The notes under the pieces: generated by a model | Seen by the model: only the letters and a program-made list of their open reading frames with translations | Database searches by the model: none | What the model was told of the DNA's origin: nothing | Source of the DNA: Limnephilus marmoratus | Lineage: Eukaryota; Arthropoda; Insecta; Trichoptera; Limnephilidae | DNA length: 64,000 bases | Direction: 5' to 3' | Assembly: GCA_917880885.1 (NCBI GenBank) | Contig: OU862907.1 | Location: forward strand, 67,885,072 to 67,949,071 | Position numbers and translations under genes: made by a program | Shown: positions 1 to 12,181 of the stretch, in pieces | Layout: each line of letters opens with the position of its first letter | Numbering within the stretch: the stretch's first letter is position 1

Positions 1-146
1 TGTAAAAACAATTAATTAAAAAATTCCCTTAGTTAAGAAAATATTAATCCTGTTGGGTATTACAGACAAAAATAATAACAGTGATGGAAAAAAAATTCCT
101 TCTTCTAAGAATTACTGGCAAAAATAATAAAACTATCTTTTTTTAC

Positions 147-400
147 ATGAATAGCGCACAAGAGTCCCAACTGCTCCCGTATGGAGCCAGCGGGACTATG
201 GCATCCCCAATTGGTGTATGTTGTGAGGTTGAAGGCAGTGTGGATGGGAAGGAGATATGAAAGAGGAAGGTGGGGAAGTACCTGGCTATTCAGATCTTGT
301 CACCAAACACGGCAGAAGTCATTTCATGCAACGTTTTAATTCTGAATGGTGGTCTTACACCAGGGCGATACTGAGAGTATCTTCCACTCTAACTAACTAA
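147..400 (-). repeat. Dispersed repeat X, uninterrupted copy
   Basis: The reverse complement of this stretch matches sequence either side of the gypsy element near 56.0 kb (cagtatcgccctggtgtaag block) and again at 62.55-62.72 kb (gagcagttgggactc block). It gives an empty-site reference for the insertions in the other copy. No coding capacity is seen. The class is unknown; part of it could be an LTR or a LINE untranslated region. Confidence 0.6.
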
Positions 401-514
401 CCATCACGCCGTTTTCCCGCAGGGGTAGGCAGAGAGGACGGACCGCCAAACAACTCGGTCTCGGCACACACTCCTTGCCTCGTTCACATTCATACATCGT
501 CTCATGCGCTGTTC

Positions 515-1772
515 TATCTATAATATAAAAATGAATCGCTAAATTTGTTGGTAAGCGCAAATCTCGAGAGCGGCTGAACCGATTTCGCTAATTCTTTTTT
601 TAGAATATTCCTTGAAGTTCGAGGATTGGTCTTACGGAGAGAAAAATTAAGAATATTGCGCAGAAAATTAGATAATTACAGAAAACATCGCACGTTTGAC
701 AGTTCGCGTGTTAGAGAATGACATTTTGCAAAACAATGAATGATTGTTCAATCAGGATTCTATTTTTGAAAAGTTGAAAAATTTATTTAAAGTAGGTACT
801 CCCCTAATAATTTGAATCGAATCAACAATTTTAGATATTTTAAATAGGTACCTATGTTAGGTACCAAATTTAATATACATGAAAAATGGAAATTTGAATA
901 AAAATTGTAAAAGGTGGCACGCGGGCTGTTTAAAAACTGAATGTACTGGGATTGAATATATGAAACGCGGGAGGAGGGTTGGCGGGACGAGGAGCGGGAA
1001 AGGGAAGAGGGAAGGCGGGGAAGGTGGAAGGGGAACGCGGGAGGGGAAGGGGACGTGTGACGGGGGAGGGGAACTCGGGAGGGGGGTTCGCGGGACGGGG
1101 GAAGGAGGGGTGGAATGGAGTGGGGAGAGGGAAGGTGGAGGAGACGGACTGGGAACACGAGAGGGGAAGAGGACTCAGGAGAAGAAGGGGAGGCGGAAGG
1201 GGAACGGGACGAATGGGAAAGGACACCCAGGGAGAAACTATTTCTATAGCAACGCATGCCGGAACCAGCTTTTTTTTGTGTGTTCGTTATTGTCAGTACA
1301 AGGTTTGTATAAAACTTCAGGTGAGCTCTGGCATTATGAAATTTGTATAAAAAAATTGATATTGGTGACACGCGAGGTTTGAAAACTGAATGTATGGAAA
1401 GCGTGAGAGAGGGAGAGATGGGGGAGGGGAACCAGGGAGGGGGAGGGGAACCTGGGAGGGGGGAGGGGGACCTGGGAGGGGGGAGGGGAACTCGGGAGGG
1501 GGATTTGCGAGACGGGGGAAGGGGGGGGAGTGAAATTGGGAGAGGGAAGGTGGAGGCGACGGAGTGGGAAAAAACACGCAGGGATAAACAATTTCTTTAT
1601 TAAGTGGCATAGAAACGCATACCGGGAACTCACTATAATAATATAAATTAAGCGACCGATCGATTTGATTAATTTGCAAATTAACAGATGGTGGTGTCAG
1701 TTAAAAGGTTGGATAACTATCCAGTAGATTGCGTTGTGTTTAGTTAGTGGCCGGGTCAGCTAGTTAATAATA
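515..1772 (-). mobile_element. Non-autonomous dispersed element, class uncertain
   Basis: On the minus strand the element opens near 1772 with aactagctgacccggcc, the same head as the repeat at 48706, and ends near 515 with a tail (gctctcgagatttgcgctt, then gcgattcatttttatatt) that I recognise as a common arthropod repeat tail. The interior is mostly the purine-rich duplication described separately. No protein is recognisable. It could be a LINE-derived or Helitron-like non-autonomous element; the boundaries are approximate. Confidence 0.45.
879..1620. repeat. Tandem duplication of a purine-rich block (about 457-bp period)
   Basis: Two copies, starting near 879 and 1336, share a leader (ttgaaaactgaatgta-like), a tract of about 200-280 bp almost free of C and T (gggag, ggggaa), and an exit containing cagggagaaac or cagggataaac and then an aacgcat motif. 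The long open frames on both strands here (for example 787-1371 minus and 879-1382 plus) are low-complexity by-products. The G-rich strand could form quadruplex or triplex structures; this is inference. Confidence 0.7.
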
Positions 1773-1865
1773 AAAAAGATGATGTAAAATAAATATTCTT
1801 CCTTATTCTGAGATTATAGGCAAAGAGTGACAATTTACGTCTTCAATATCAAAATGTAAATACCT

Positions 1866-2140
1866 ACTTAGAAATAAAATGATTTATTTCTATAATACAC
1901 ATTGGAAAGTTTATTTATGTTTATTTTAGAACAAATTTTGTTTTTGCAAAGTGATAAAAATAACCAATTTAGAGGTGTATTTACTTTACATGGGAATAAT
2001 ATCAAAATAAAGACATTTAGAAATAAAATTATTCATTTCTAATTCACACATTGAAAAGATTATTTTCGCCAGATTTTAGAACCATTTTTGATTTTGCAAA
2101 GTAATAAAAAATAACCAATATAGAGCTGTTTTTAAAATAT
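1866..2140. repeat. Two diverged tandem copies of about 151 bp
   Basis: ttagaaataaaat at 1868 and again near 2019 begins two similar AT-rich units. Both contain ttttagaac, tttttgcaaagt and aaaataaccaat in the same order. Confidence 0.65.
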
Positions 2141-2640
2141 AAATTGTCGCTACCGCGACTGAACCGGTATAGGTTTTGAAAATACGCGTTCTGGTATAAG
2201 TCGCTGTTAACGACCGCACGCGACGCTCCCCGATGAGAAATGAATAAATCACGTGTCGTAAACATGTCCATTCGGGGGCGTTCCTTCAGCGGCTGGCCCC
2301 AACAAGAATTCGCAGACGATAAATAATAATACGGCCGGCCTTTCGGCCCAATTTTAAGGAGTGGGGGGTCCCGGCAGTAGGAAAATAATAATACGGTTGG
2401 TGATTTGTTCCAATTCGCAGGCGGTTGGGCCTCCTCACCATCCAATATGCAGCCATTCCAACATTTAGTGACTACATGTTGGGTGGTGAGGAGGGCGCTT
2501 ATGCCCTCCTCGACCCAACAAACTCCGACACGCCCCCCCCCCCCTAGCAAACCCCGCAAACCCCACACCCCGTGCGGTCGGCGAAATTATTTTCTGGTAT
2601 TTTTCATAAAAAACTCAAAATCTCTCGATCGGTGAGCTCT
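2141..2640. other. Unclassified GC-richer block with a strong hairpin
   Basis: This stretch is GC-richer than its flanks. A minus-strand open frame (2044-2568) runs through it but shows no domain and reads like translated non-coding DNA. It holds the hairpin at 2477-2520 and a C homopolymer near 2533. It may be the untranslated end of a retroelement; I cannot assign it. Confidence 0.35.
2477..2520. repeat. Strong hairpin, two-part stem
   Basis: tgttgggt pairs with acccaaca and gaggagggc with gccctcctc, leaving a 6-base loop and a small asymmetric bulge. The stem is 17 bp in total. Confidence 0.75.
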
Positions 2641-2649
2641 ACGATCATA

Positions 2650-3240
2650 AAATTTGCGTAGCTTTTTCTGTATGGGATTTCTGGATCAACGCAACTATTT
2701 TTAGCTCTCAAATTAAATTCCATCACGAGCCATTGAGCTTTCGTAGATATATTTATTTAACTGACTTAATAAGGATGTTCTATTTAAACATTTTGTGCTA
2801 ACACCATCATTTCGTTGTGATCTTTTGAGTTTTTAAATGCCAATTTGTAATTTTGACAAGTCAAAAAACTATTTGATCTGTATTTTTTCAACTGTTGTAG
2901 GTATAAGAAATTTTTGGCATTATAGGTACAAAGAGAAATATATTTTTTAGCGATTTTTCGAGAAGGATTTTAAGCAGCGATTCCTGAGCATATTTGTAGT
3001 AGATAGGTATGTACCTACATAGGTAGGTAGATGTCGTTTTTTGTGCGATGATTTTTTTTTTCATTTAAAAACAATAAAAATATTGAACATAACACGTCGC
3101 TACTGAGTACCTAGTCGGGTATAGCCTAGCGGCTCACGAGATAAGCAATCCGTCTTGTTCTAGCAGCATGGTAACATACGAAACAGTGCGCGTATCGCGT
3201 GATTCCGTTGCGACGTGTAGGAGTGTGATCAGGAATCGCT
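2650..3240. other. No gene seen; possible SINE-like head near 3110
   Basis: AT-rich sequence without coding signal. tagcctagcgg near 3123 resembles a polymerase III A box, but no convincing B box follows at the right distance, so I do not call a tRNA or SINE. Confidence 0.3.
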
Positions 3241-3242
3241 GG

Positions 3243-3372
3243 TTAACCTCTCAGACCCTTCCATATTTTGTTAGAGGGTCAAAATATTTTCGTTTTGCAA
3301 TAAAATCCAAATAAGTGGAATATTTCTAAATGTATCCGAAAACTAAAAACTGATTTTGAAAGGTGTTGAAAT
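3243..3372 (+). repeat. Dispersed repeat, direct partner of 48517-48650
   Basis: Both loci read ttaacctctcag, then gtcaaaatatt, caaataa, atccgaaaactaaaaactg and tttgaaag in order. Non-coding. Confidence 0.65.
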
Positions 3373-5100
3373 ACCTAGGTACGTTTGTGTACATAATTTA
3401 TTAGGCAAATGTATCTATTATAAACGTGATTATAACCTCACTTTTTTGGTGTGTCATGTAAAAATAATTAATAAACAAATTGTTGAAAGTTTGGTTTCGT
3501 TTTACTTCTTTTCTGGTTAATTTTAAAATTTGAATACAAAACGTGCTGTTTTCTCTTTCTAACAGCGTTGAGATCATATTTACCTATCACTATGATTGTA
3601 AGGGAGGCAATGATTTCTAGGAGACCTATTTGAGTTGTTCCAAACAGCCAACGCATTAGCGGGGTTAATTCTACACTCCCTCGGGGTCTATGTACTTAGT
3701 ACTTGGGAATGCTTTGTGGAGGGTATATACTATAAATAAACACCGGGAAGTATAACGGTCCGGTATATTAGTACGAGATTTAGAAATTTCCTGCTATAGT
3801 AACCCAAAAAACATAATTTTTATTTATTATTTCACCACAAGTTAAGTTTTCCTGCATGTCTAATAGATGTTGGTGGTGTTTATGTAATCTGAGTATTGTA
3901 CCAGAACCAGATAGAGGGAACACGCAGTGGTGTAACTATACCACCTATCTGTGCACATTAATAATTGGTCTGTTTTTGTCATCCTCTTATGTATATTATG
4001 TTACTAAGACTGTTTATGTTCCATAAATAAATAAACTATACCATCTGAGGCCCGTGGCAAATTCATTGGATGCCCCCCCCCCCTCCCTCCCACCACAGTA
4101 AAAATCGTCACTGGATACGCGCCATAAAATATATTTAAATACATTTGGGCATTAGTCTAATTTAAATTAATAATTTATGCTATGGGACCATGGGGGCGCC
4201 ATCTATGGTGGTTGCATTATATTGAATTTACCTATGTGACATTGAACTTCAGTATATTCATGCATTTTCTTACCTCTGTGGAGCAAGCAATTACTTCCGA
4301 CGTGAGTGTTGGTGAAGGCCAAGAGATGTCAGGCATAATCAAATAATTCACCCAGAATTGAATTATTGTTGTACCTAAGATTTTGGCACGTATTATTAAT
4401 TTGCAAATTTATATTCATTATTTGAACTTTCTTCCTATGATAAACATCTGTTGAGATTATGCAATACCGCCTTGGCAGAAATCAATTTTTGAAGAAAACT
4501 CGTTTGTGCTGGACATCCTGTGGAGAGCTGCATTCACTGAGTGAGTTTTTGTTTTGTTTTCACTGAGGATTTTGGAATTGCTGTGTAATCTGTTTTGTGT
4601 CACATAGGGAAGAGTTCATCTTTCATTAATTTACATAGGGTAGTATTCCCCTCGTGTCTGGGGCTATTTACACGCCCCTACAGTCACATTGTAATTAAAG
4701 TTTAATAAATCACTTAAAAAGTTACCCAACGGTACCTACCTACCTATTACTAAAATTATGTGTATTTTTTTAAATATCATTTTTTTTTTCAAAAACGTAG
4801 GTTATTAGGTACATATTAATAAAAATTCTTTTCTCCGAACTTTGAATAGCGTTATCTAAGTTTAAAGATCGGCCAATAGAATGGTGTTCCCTCGCTTTTT
4901 CATTAATAAAGTTAGTACTCACTAATTTTTTAGGTATAATTAGGTTCCTAAATTTTATTTTTTTTCTTCCGACTCCCTCTTCCTCTTTCGTTTTTCGCTC
5001 CCACTTTGAACTAGACAAGTTAATATTTAACTTTCACAATTAATTTTGCCTCTAAATGCAGCTTCAATAAAACAAAAACTACGTAAATCAAAGATACAAC
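3373..5100. other. AT-rich DNA without recognisable genes
   Basis: Short open frames only, with no domain and no supporting context. A C-rich homopolymer tract lies at about 4073-4090. I see no RNA gene or structured repeat here. Confidence 0.5.
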
Positions 5101-5159
5101 CTTCGTCATTTGTTTTTGGGGTGTTATGCCGTATTGCGCTACCTCCTTCTTGAGCCAAC

Positions 5160-5191
5160 GTTTCGGACAGCGTAGCAGTGTCCATCATCAG
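5160..5191 (-). other. CTGATGA-hairpin-GAAAC motif (hammerhead-core-like)
   Basis: The minus strand reads CTGATGA, a short hairpin closed by ggaca and tgtcc, then GAAAC. This is the order of the conserved core and stem II of a hammerhead ribozyme. I could not identify convincing stems I and III or a cleavage site, so this is a resemblance, not a ribozyme call. Similar motifs occur at 11841 and 62933. Confidence 0.35.
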
Positions 5192-5235
5192 GGCAGGTCC
5201 AGTAGATGTGTTATTTGTGCACAAAACGTTAGGTA

Positions 5236-5530
5236 TTCCACAAAACGTTTTTTTAAGTGAAAACTTCTTTAGTAGGTACCGTTGTGATTTGAAACTCGAT
5301 GAAACGAAAAAGCGACACTAAAAAGAAACAAAAACATACATCTATAGGATAAAGCCTGCGAGAGAATGAGATAAAACAACCGGTCTTCTCTTTGTGTGGT
5401 GCTTCGTATCCTCCCCACCCTTTTCTATTAGTTTTGTGAAGGTTTCGCTTCTACCGCGTGTGAACTGCACACTTGTATTTTTACTCTTCGTACCTTACAG
5501 AAAGCAACACGCTGTTATTGGCCCTGACGT
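5236..5530 (+). repeat. Dispersed repeat R, copy 1 (empty site)
   Basis: Contains tgaaaacttctttagta, gttgtgatttgaaactcgat, catctatagga, gtttcgcttctaccgcgtg and tatttttactcttcgtac. The same order recurs at 13021-13140 plus 16373-16545 and, diverged, at 33088-33300. Here catctatagga is uninterrupted and is the unoccupied form of the hAT target site. Confidence 0.8.
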
Positions 5531-5560
5531 AGAGCATAACTTACGACAATATAAAGGTGT

Positions 5561-6300
5561 GCACGTATTTATTTAGACTTGTTATATTTGAGAAAATAAT
5601 TGTGTGATTTACCATAAATCACTACAAATAGTACCGTGTGAAAAAAAAACATAAAACTCGATTTTAAATAGAGTTTATGAATACTTGTTGAATGTTGTGT
5701 CAGGGTTGGTCATAAAACTCCAAGAACAACCCGAACCACTCAAACAAGTTTCACACCACGTAGTACTTTGAGTATGAACATGGACCAGTGGCTGGCAATC
5801 CTTCCGCCTCCCGTAGGAATCCTCCATCTACAGGCAACGGATCCACTGCCCTCCTACTGACGATGTTGCACATATGTTCCGTACCAGAGTCAGCAACTCA
5901 TGGCCTGATGAGCAGACAGCAAGCATCTCTCGCCCTCTGTCTGTCATATAAGGTAAACGTAATCGACGCCGGATCGATACGTTGCGGTTGGGGTACAAGC
6001 CCACCCTTACCTTTGGAACTAATTTGGACCATTGGAATGGTAAGTTGATCACCAGGATCCAGTTGATCAGACCGAATATACCTCCGTCAACCCCCCTCCA
6101 ATGATAATAATGACGTTTCGTCATCGTCCGATAATTTCTCCAAGTCCTATCACATTTCGTGAATATTGTCCTTTATTTATAAAAGAATGATAATAAATAT
6201 CACATTTTTCCTTGTGTCACCGTTGACAATTGCTTGATTGTACTTAAATTCAAAAAACAATTTTAAGAATTGTTATTAAAATGATGCCCTTGATTTAAAA
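5561..6300. other. No recognisable gene
   Basis: Mixed-composition sequence with only short frames (for example 5788-6048 plus and 5828-6124 minus). I recognise no motif in either. Confidence 0.4.
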
Positions 6301-6310
6301 AGAAAAATAA

Positions 6311-6395
6311 ACGTTGTTATTTTTGTTGTTGTTGTTATTGTTGTTATTGTTGATGTTATTGTTGTTGTACGCTGTTGAACGTTGTTGTTGATTTG
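6311..6395. repeat. Imperfect (GTT)n microsatellite
   Basis: gttgttgttgtt and gttattgttgtt runs. On the minus strand these give the poly-asparagine stretch of a spurious frame. Confidence 0.85.
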
Positions 6396-8570
6396 ACAAA
6401 TTTTGTTGATAACTTTTTGTTTTAATTAAAAAATAATAATTTTGGCAACCCTGATGTAAGAAAATATTGGTTTGTGCCAACCCTGTATTTAAAATTACAA
6501 CATAAAATATTTTATTTGATAACCCTGTTTTCATTTAAAAATTAAAATATGAAATTTTATTTGAATATGTATGTACCCCATTTAAATTTAAAAAAAAAAT
6601 ATTTCATTGAAATGAATATGTATGTTGCTCATTAAAATGAATATTTTTAATATGACCTACTAATAATTCATAGCATTTGAAACGTCATAATTTGAAATGT
6701 CAAGTTTGACATTAGCGTACACATAACAATTGTTATAAATTCAAAAGTATTTAAGATGTCAGTTGACATTATTTGTAAATAAACAATCAATAATATATTT
6801 GTGACAGATGTCAGCTGTAAATAACATTAATTTCGTCTCGTAACTAATTAAACATTTATAATAATAATATCCCGTATAAATGGTTTCCTTATAAAGGTTA
6901 TCTTTGAAATTGCATAATAATACAAAATATTTGTTTTCATCATGTTATTTGACAATGTACACGGTTTGTATGATTACCGGCATAATATAATTTTATAAAG
7001 CTTGAATAATAATGTTCAAATATATTTTAAAAGGTTTGTAATACTTTTAACTAATACCTTTCAAGTAAAATGTTTTTAATATTACTGCAATGATTTGATG
7101 AATGTACGTACCTCCGTAATTATGAACAAAATGTCACTTAGTTAACAATAAATCATTATAAATATTCGCATAATTATTGATATTAACGTTATATTCTTAT
7201 TTAAACTCATAATATAATTGTTTTGGAAAAATAAAACTGTTTTTCATCAGTATTGAGTATTTAAAAGTATAAAAACATAACAATGTTTTGACATTTGAAA
7301 AAGTCATAGGTAAATTTGAAAGCAATAAATTGCCATAGATAATTTAAATTATTTTGAAAAATAACTACTGTTCATTGGATTAGAAAAAAAAATTTATAGA
7401 GTTCTATAATGCATTACCATTGTCTATGACTATAAACCAATTTCTAAGCATATTTTCATAAATTGACAATCACAAATCAATTGAGGTTATGTTTGACATG
7501 TAGGTATTTGAGATTATGCACACTACATTTCAAATTAAAAACATTGAAAAAGCATTACAGGTTATAATATAGATTTGTGACCGTAATATTTTAAAACAAA
7601 ACAAAACAAAACATAACATAGGGCAAGTTTAAAAATATGTTAAGGGCATGCTTATATAAAGAATTCTATATTTTCAAGATTCACAACAATGAAAAAAATA
7701 TTTTCGTTATCACGAGTTGGTGCGCCATGTTATGGACATATAAAGAATTGTAGTCATGTTATGGTAAAAGATTGGGGTATGGTAATGTAAGTTATTAACA
7801 GGGTATTTAATATATCAGGGTATTGGCACTGGAAAGTGTTGTGTTTTGATTTGTACCTACTATGTGATCATATACACCTCTTATTAAGTGGATGCATTAA
7901 ATGTTAATTATTCAGGGTTATATATATGAAGGTACACAGTTATCAGCTTTAATCCCATAGGATCTTGGACGCCAAATCTCATAGGTACGAGATATGCTGA
8001 CTGTGTCGGTAGGCATGAATACTCCCGTCAGAGCGTGGGCACTGTTATTTTAATCATTGTTGTGAAGCTTGGAAAATAAGAAATAAAAGAGTGGATGTAA
8101 AACAAGATTATTATATTAAAATATTGACATACCTGTGGACCATACTAAGAGCTAGCTAAAACCTATTATTTTTATGCGACGATTCCGGATGCCTAATATC
8201 GCAACGTGAGGGGCCCCTACCTCCCCCACGTTGCCTCCGCGCCAGGTTTGCAAGATTCTCCATCCATCTGGGTGATTATTACGTTTGGTACATGATGTCC
8301 TCCATCATGTGGTTGCAGTACTGGAAATGTCCTCCATCAGGTTGTGAAAATAATCGGCGGGGACTATACGGACGGTCGTGTCCCTTTGTATAATTGAGAA
8401 TCCATCTCGTCGGATGACGGATGATAAATATAATCGCAGATTACAGTAACACTGGGTCGGTCAAGCCGCCATTATTGCACCACGGGATTCCATACTGGAA
8501 TACCCGTAAACAAGAATTCTCCAGTCGCGATAACCTTGTATCGGCTGGGAATAAAAGGAAACTTGTTCAC
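6396..8570. other. Gene-poor AT-rich DNA, then a GC-richer block near 8.0-8.55 kb
   Basis: 6.4-7.9 kb is very AT-rich, with three scattered aaccctg words. About 7960-8560 is GC-richer, contains aataaa-type signals and no coding frame, and could be part of an LTR or untranslated region. No family is recognised. Confidence 0.4.
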
Positions 8571-8576
8571 ATTTTA

Positions 8577-8698
8577 TAGACAACATAAATAAATGTACAC
8601 ATGTACCTACCCGTATACATGTTTTTATAAATGTACCGGTGTCATTGACGCATTGAGCTTAAAAAGCAAAAAAACGAAATGAATAAATGAAACCTTTA
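8577..8698 (+). repeat. Dispersed repeat, partner of 16551-16665
   Basis: Shares aacataaataaat, gtacacatgtac-like, tacatgttttt, gtcattga and cttaaaaagcaaaaaaa with 16551-16665 in the same orientation. Non-coding. Confidence 0.7.
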
Positions 8699-9311
8699 TC
8701 TCAGAACAGTGTAAAGATAGAAGCCTGTCCAACTGAGGTGACGTACTAGTAAAAACATGGTAGGTAATAGATAACCTCAGATATAAATTAACACCTCATA
8801 TCTCAGAACAGTGTAAAGTTAGAAGCCTGTCCAACTGAGGTGACGTACTAGTAAAAACATGGTAGGTAACAGATAACCTCAGATATAAATTAACACCTCA
8901 TATCTCAGAACAGTGTAAAGTTAGAAGCCTGTCCAACTGAGGTGACTTACTATTAAAAACATGGTAGGTAATGGATAACCTCAGATATAAATTAACACCT
9001 CATATCTCAGAAGAGTGTAAAGTTAGAAGCCTGTCCAACTGAGGTGACGTAGTAGTAAAAACATGGTAGGTAATGGATAACCTCAGATATAAATTAACAC
9101 CTCATATCTCAGAACAGTGTAAAGTTAGAAGCCTGTCCAACTGAGATGACGTACCTACTAGTAAAAACATGGTAGGTAATGGATAAACATAGATATAAAT
9201 TAACACCTCATATCTCAGAAGAGTGTAAAGTTAGAAGCCTGTCCAACTGAGGTGACGTACTAGTAAAAACATGGTAGGTAATGCATAACCACAGATATAA
9301 ATTTAAATTCT
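8693..9311 (+). repeat. 102-bp minisatellite, six copies
   Basis: tcagaacagtgtaaag or a close variant starts near 8701, 8803, 8905, 9007, 9109 and 9215. The period is 102 bp; the fifth unit is 106 bp because of a small insertion. Each unit contains gtccaactgaggtgac and acatggtaggtaa. Units are nearly identical, pointing to recent tandem amplification. Confidence 0.92.
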
Positions 9312-9419
9312 AAAATGCATTTTTTTAAATATATAAAACATAGTCAATGATTTTTAAGAAAAAAATATATCAATTATTTCAGTTCACGAAATAATTAAAT
9401 ACAATTCAGAAGAGATGCG

Positions 9420-11599
9420 AGACAAAATTACAACAACATCTTGAAAATGAAATTTGGGAAACTGTACTATCGTCTAACAATACCGATTTATGTTCACGGA
9501 ATTTTGAATTGACATTGAATAAGCATATCCAATCCTCCTCTTCCATTGTAACAAACTTTCCAAAGACTAAATTTAAAAAATTAAAACCGTGGATTACACA
9601 AGGAATTATCATATCAATTAAGCATAAAGAAAAAATTTATAAAGAGCTAAAAAAGTTTCCTGAAAACAATAAACTACGCGAATATTTTATAAATTTTAGA
9701 AATAAATTATGTTACATAATCCGGAAAACAAAAGAAGATTTCTATAAAGATAAAATCAATATTGCTGGTAACAACAATAAAAAGGTGTGGCAAACTATTA
9801 ATGAAATGATCAATTAAAAACCTAAAAATTCAAATATAAATAAAATCTCAGATATTGATAACACAATTTACAATGTCAACACAGATCCATTGAAATGTGC
9901 AAATATCTTAAACAATTATTTTGGGTCAGTTGGTGAAAAATTAGCAATTAAAATAAAAAACAGAGATAATGATAATTATAATCTACCAACACCTTCCATT
10001 CCTTGTAACACCCTAACACAATTTCAACGAACTAACTCTGATGAAATCAAAGATACTATTAATGAATTAAAAGGAAATTCTTCCCCTGGTTATGACAATA
10101 TTTCTGTAGAAATACTTAAAAGAAATTCTGACTCACTTTGCAAACCTTTGGCACACATCATAAATACAAGTTTTGTTAGTGGCAACTCTTAAATTACAAA
10201 AAAACTATTATTACCCCAATTTTTAAATTACAAAAAAACTATTATTACCCCAATTTTTAAATCTGGGGACCCCTGTCTAAGCAGTAACTATAGGCCAATT
10301 TCTCTTACTTCAAACATTGCAAAATTTTTTGAAAAAGTTGTAAAAAAACAAATATTTAAATTTGTGAAAGAAAATAATATATTAAATGCACATCAATATG
10401 GTTTTAGAGAAAATTTGAGCACTCAAGATGCTATCGTTGATTTAACATCTAAAATATATAAATCTTTAGATAGTAAAAAAAAATGTATTGGAACATTTGT
10501 TGACTTAAGAAAAGCATTTGACAGTATATCGCACTCTAACCTTATCTCTAAACTAACGAAAATTGGTATAACTGACAATGCTTTAACTTGGATCGAAAAT
10601 TATCTATTTAATAGAAAGCAATTTGTTAAATTAAAGGGCCTTATGAGCGATTCTCAGACCACGAATTTTGGCATCCCGCAGGGAACTGTACTGGGGCCAA
10701 TTCTTTTTATCATTTATGTCAACGATATGTTTAAACTTAACATCAAATCTAAACTCATTTCATATGCAGACGACACAGCAATTCTAACTGAGGGTTTAAC
10801 TTGGAATGAAACCCAGAAAACAGCAGAATTAGACTTAAACATCCTAAAAAAATGGTTCGATTCAAACTTGCTGTCACTTAATACGGAAAAAACCTTTGTA
10901 ATACCGTTCACCATAAATAAACATGCATTCCCTGAAAATTTAAAGATAAGTATACATTCATACAATTGCAATAGAAACACAAATTTATGTAAACCTGACT
11001 GCTCTGTACTTAATGTTAAAACTAACATAAAATACCTCGGTGTAATTATAGATAGCAATTTAAAGTGGAAAATACAAATCAATGCAACAGTTGAAAGATT
11101 AAGAAAATTAATGTACATTTTTCTTAGAATACGAAACATATTAAATTTTAAACTATTAAGAACTATCTATTTCTCACTGATCCAATCTGTATTACAATAT
11201 GGAATTCTTGGTTGGGGCGGTGCATTCAAAACTTCTCTCATGCCTTTAGAAATCATCCAAAAATTATTAATAAAAATAATTCTAAAAAAACCATATGATT
11301 TCCCCACCATAAGATTATTTCAAGAATTTAAAGTCCTTTCACTACACAATATTTATAAAAAAATTACACTTTTACAAATCCACAAAGATTGTTTCAACAA
11401 TGATAACTCATTATCTATTTCAAACAGCAAAAGACCAAGTATTCTTGGCACTATAACTATCCCGCGTTGTAATACCACTACAGCCCAACATTTTTATAAA
11501 TATTTTGGAGTCAAGTGGTTTAACCAGTTACCCCTTAACTTAAGATTGGAAATTAATTATAAAAAATTCAAAAGTTCTATAAAAACACTAAATCATTAG
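9420..11599 (+). pseudogene. Broken LINE ORF2 (reverse transcriptase)
   Basis: The product would copy its own RNA at a nicked target. The frame from about 9420 covers the pre-RT linker. It is cut by an in-frame TAA at 9815-9817, continues at 9890-10192, and is then shifted by a perfect 34-bp tandem duplication (10191-10224 and 10225-10258). The long frame from 10364 carries the RT core: FVDLRKAFDS, GIPQGTVLGP and the catalytic SYADDTAI, then the thumb and C-terminal region to the stop at 11597-11599. The motifs fit the jockey/CR1 group; I cannot fix the clade. No RNase H is seen. The RT core is well preserved, but the upstream stop and shift make the copy non-functional. Confidence 0.85.
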
Positions 11600-11840
11600 C
11601 ATATTACAATAATTCAATTTAATAATACAATAGAATGTCTCTCGACAATTGATTTTGGAAATCCATTTACTTTTATATTCTTTTCTCTTTTCTCTCTTCC
11701 TCTTCTTTTTAATACTGTTTTCTTTTTTTCTATTCTATTTCATATATCTTGTTTTGAATATGTATATGTATCTTGGATTCTGGACCGAACAGACATGCGA
11801 AAGCTATCAGTTTGAGACAAAAGCTAAAGACATAAGGCCT

Positions 11841-11871
11841 CTGAAGATGGACAGTGTGATCTGTCCGAAAC
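11841..11871 (+). other. CTGAAGA-hairpin-GAAAC motif in LINE 3' region
   Basis: ctgaaga, a 6-bp hairpin (ggacag with ctgtcc), then gaaac, in the 3' untranslated part of the jockey-like LINE. Same architecture as the motifs at 5160 (minus) and 62933 (plus). Confidence 0.45.
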
Positions 11872-12181
11872 GTCAGGAGTTAAAAAGTCCTTCTCAGGAC
11901 TACGTTACGCGGGTAAACCGAGAAAAGTGTTTTACAACCATAACATATATATATGTGTATATATATGTACATATATGTATATATATATAAAAATATATAT
12001 TATAATTCTAAAAAAATATGTTAAATAGTTTTTCACACACGCTGCTCCACCTTTTTTACACGAGCATGCTCTAAAAAAAGGTGAATCACGTTATATAAAA
12101 AATGTATCTGAAAAATGTAATGTCATTATTGTATGTATCTACAAAAATAAATAAATTAATTAAAAAAAAAAAAAAAAAAAA

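Larger units (their letters stand above)
9375..12180 (+). mobile_element. 5'-truncated jockey-superfamily LINE
   Basis: The element keeps the linker between endonuclease and reverse transcriptase, the whole reverse transcriptase and the C-terminal part, then a 3' region with an AT dinucleotide tract (about 11940-12000) and a final A run at 12163-12180. The endonuclease is missing, as expected from incomplete reverse transcription. The left border, against the minisatellite, is approximate. Coding breaks are given under the pseudogene. No target duplication was found. Confidence 0.8.

Noticed and set aside
787..1679. Long open frames on both strands through the GA-rich blocks
   Set aside because: Low-complexity purine or pyrimidine translation open in several frames at once, with no domain; a composition artefact.
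2044..2568. 174-codon minus-strand frame
   Set aside because: No motif, and a composition shift across its length; likely non-coding.
3110..3190. tRNA-like A box suggesting a SINE head
   Set aside because: No B box at the expected distance and no second copy in the window.
8693..9311. Regular repeats resembling a CRISPR array
   Set aside because: Whole 102-bp units repeat without unique spacers, and the DNA is eukaryotic.
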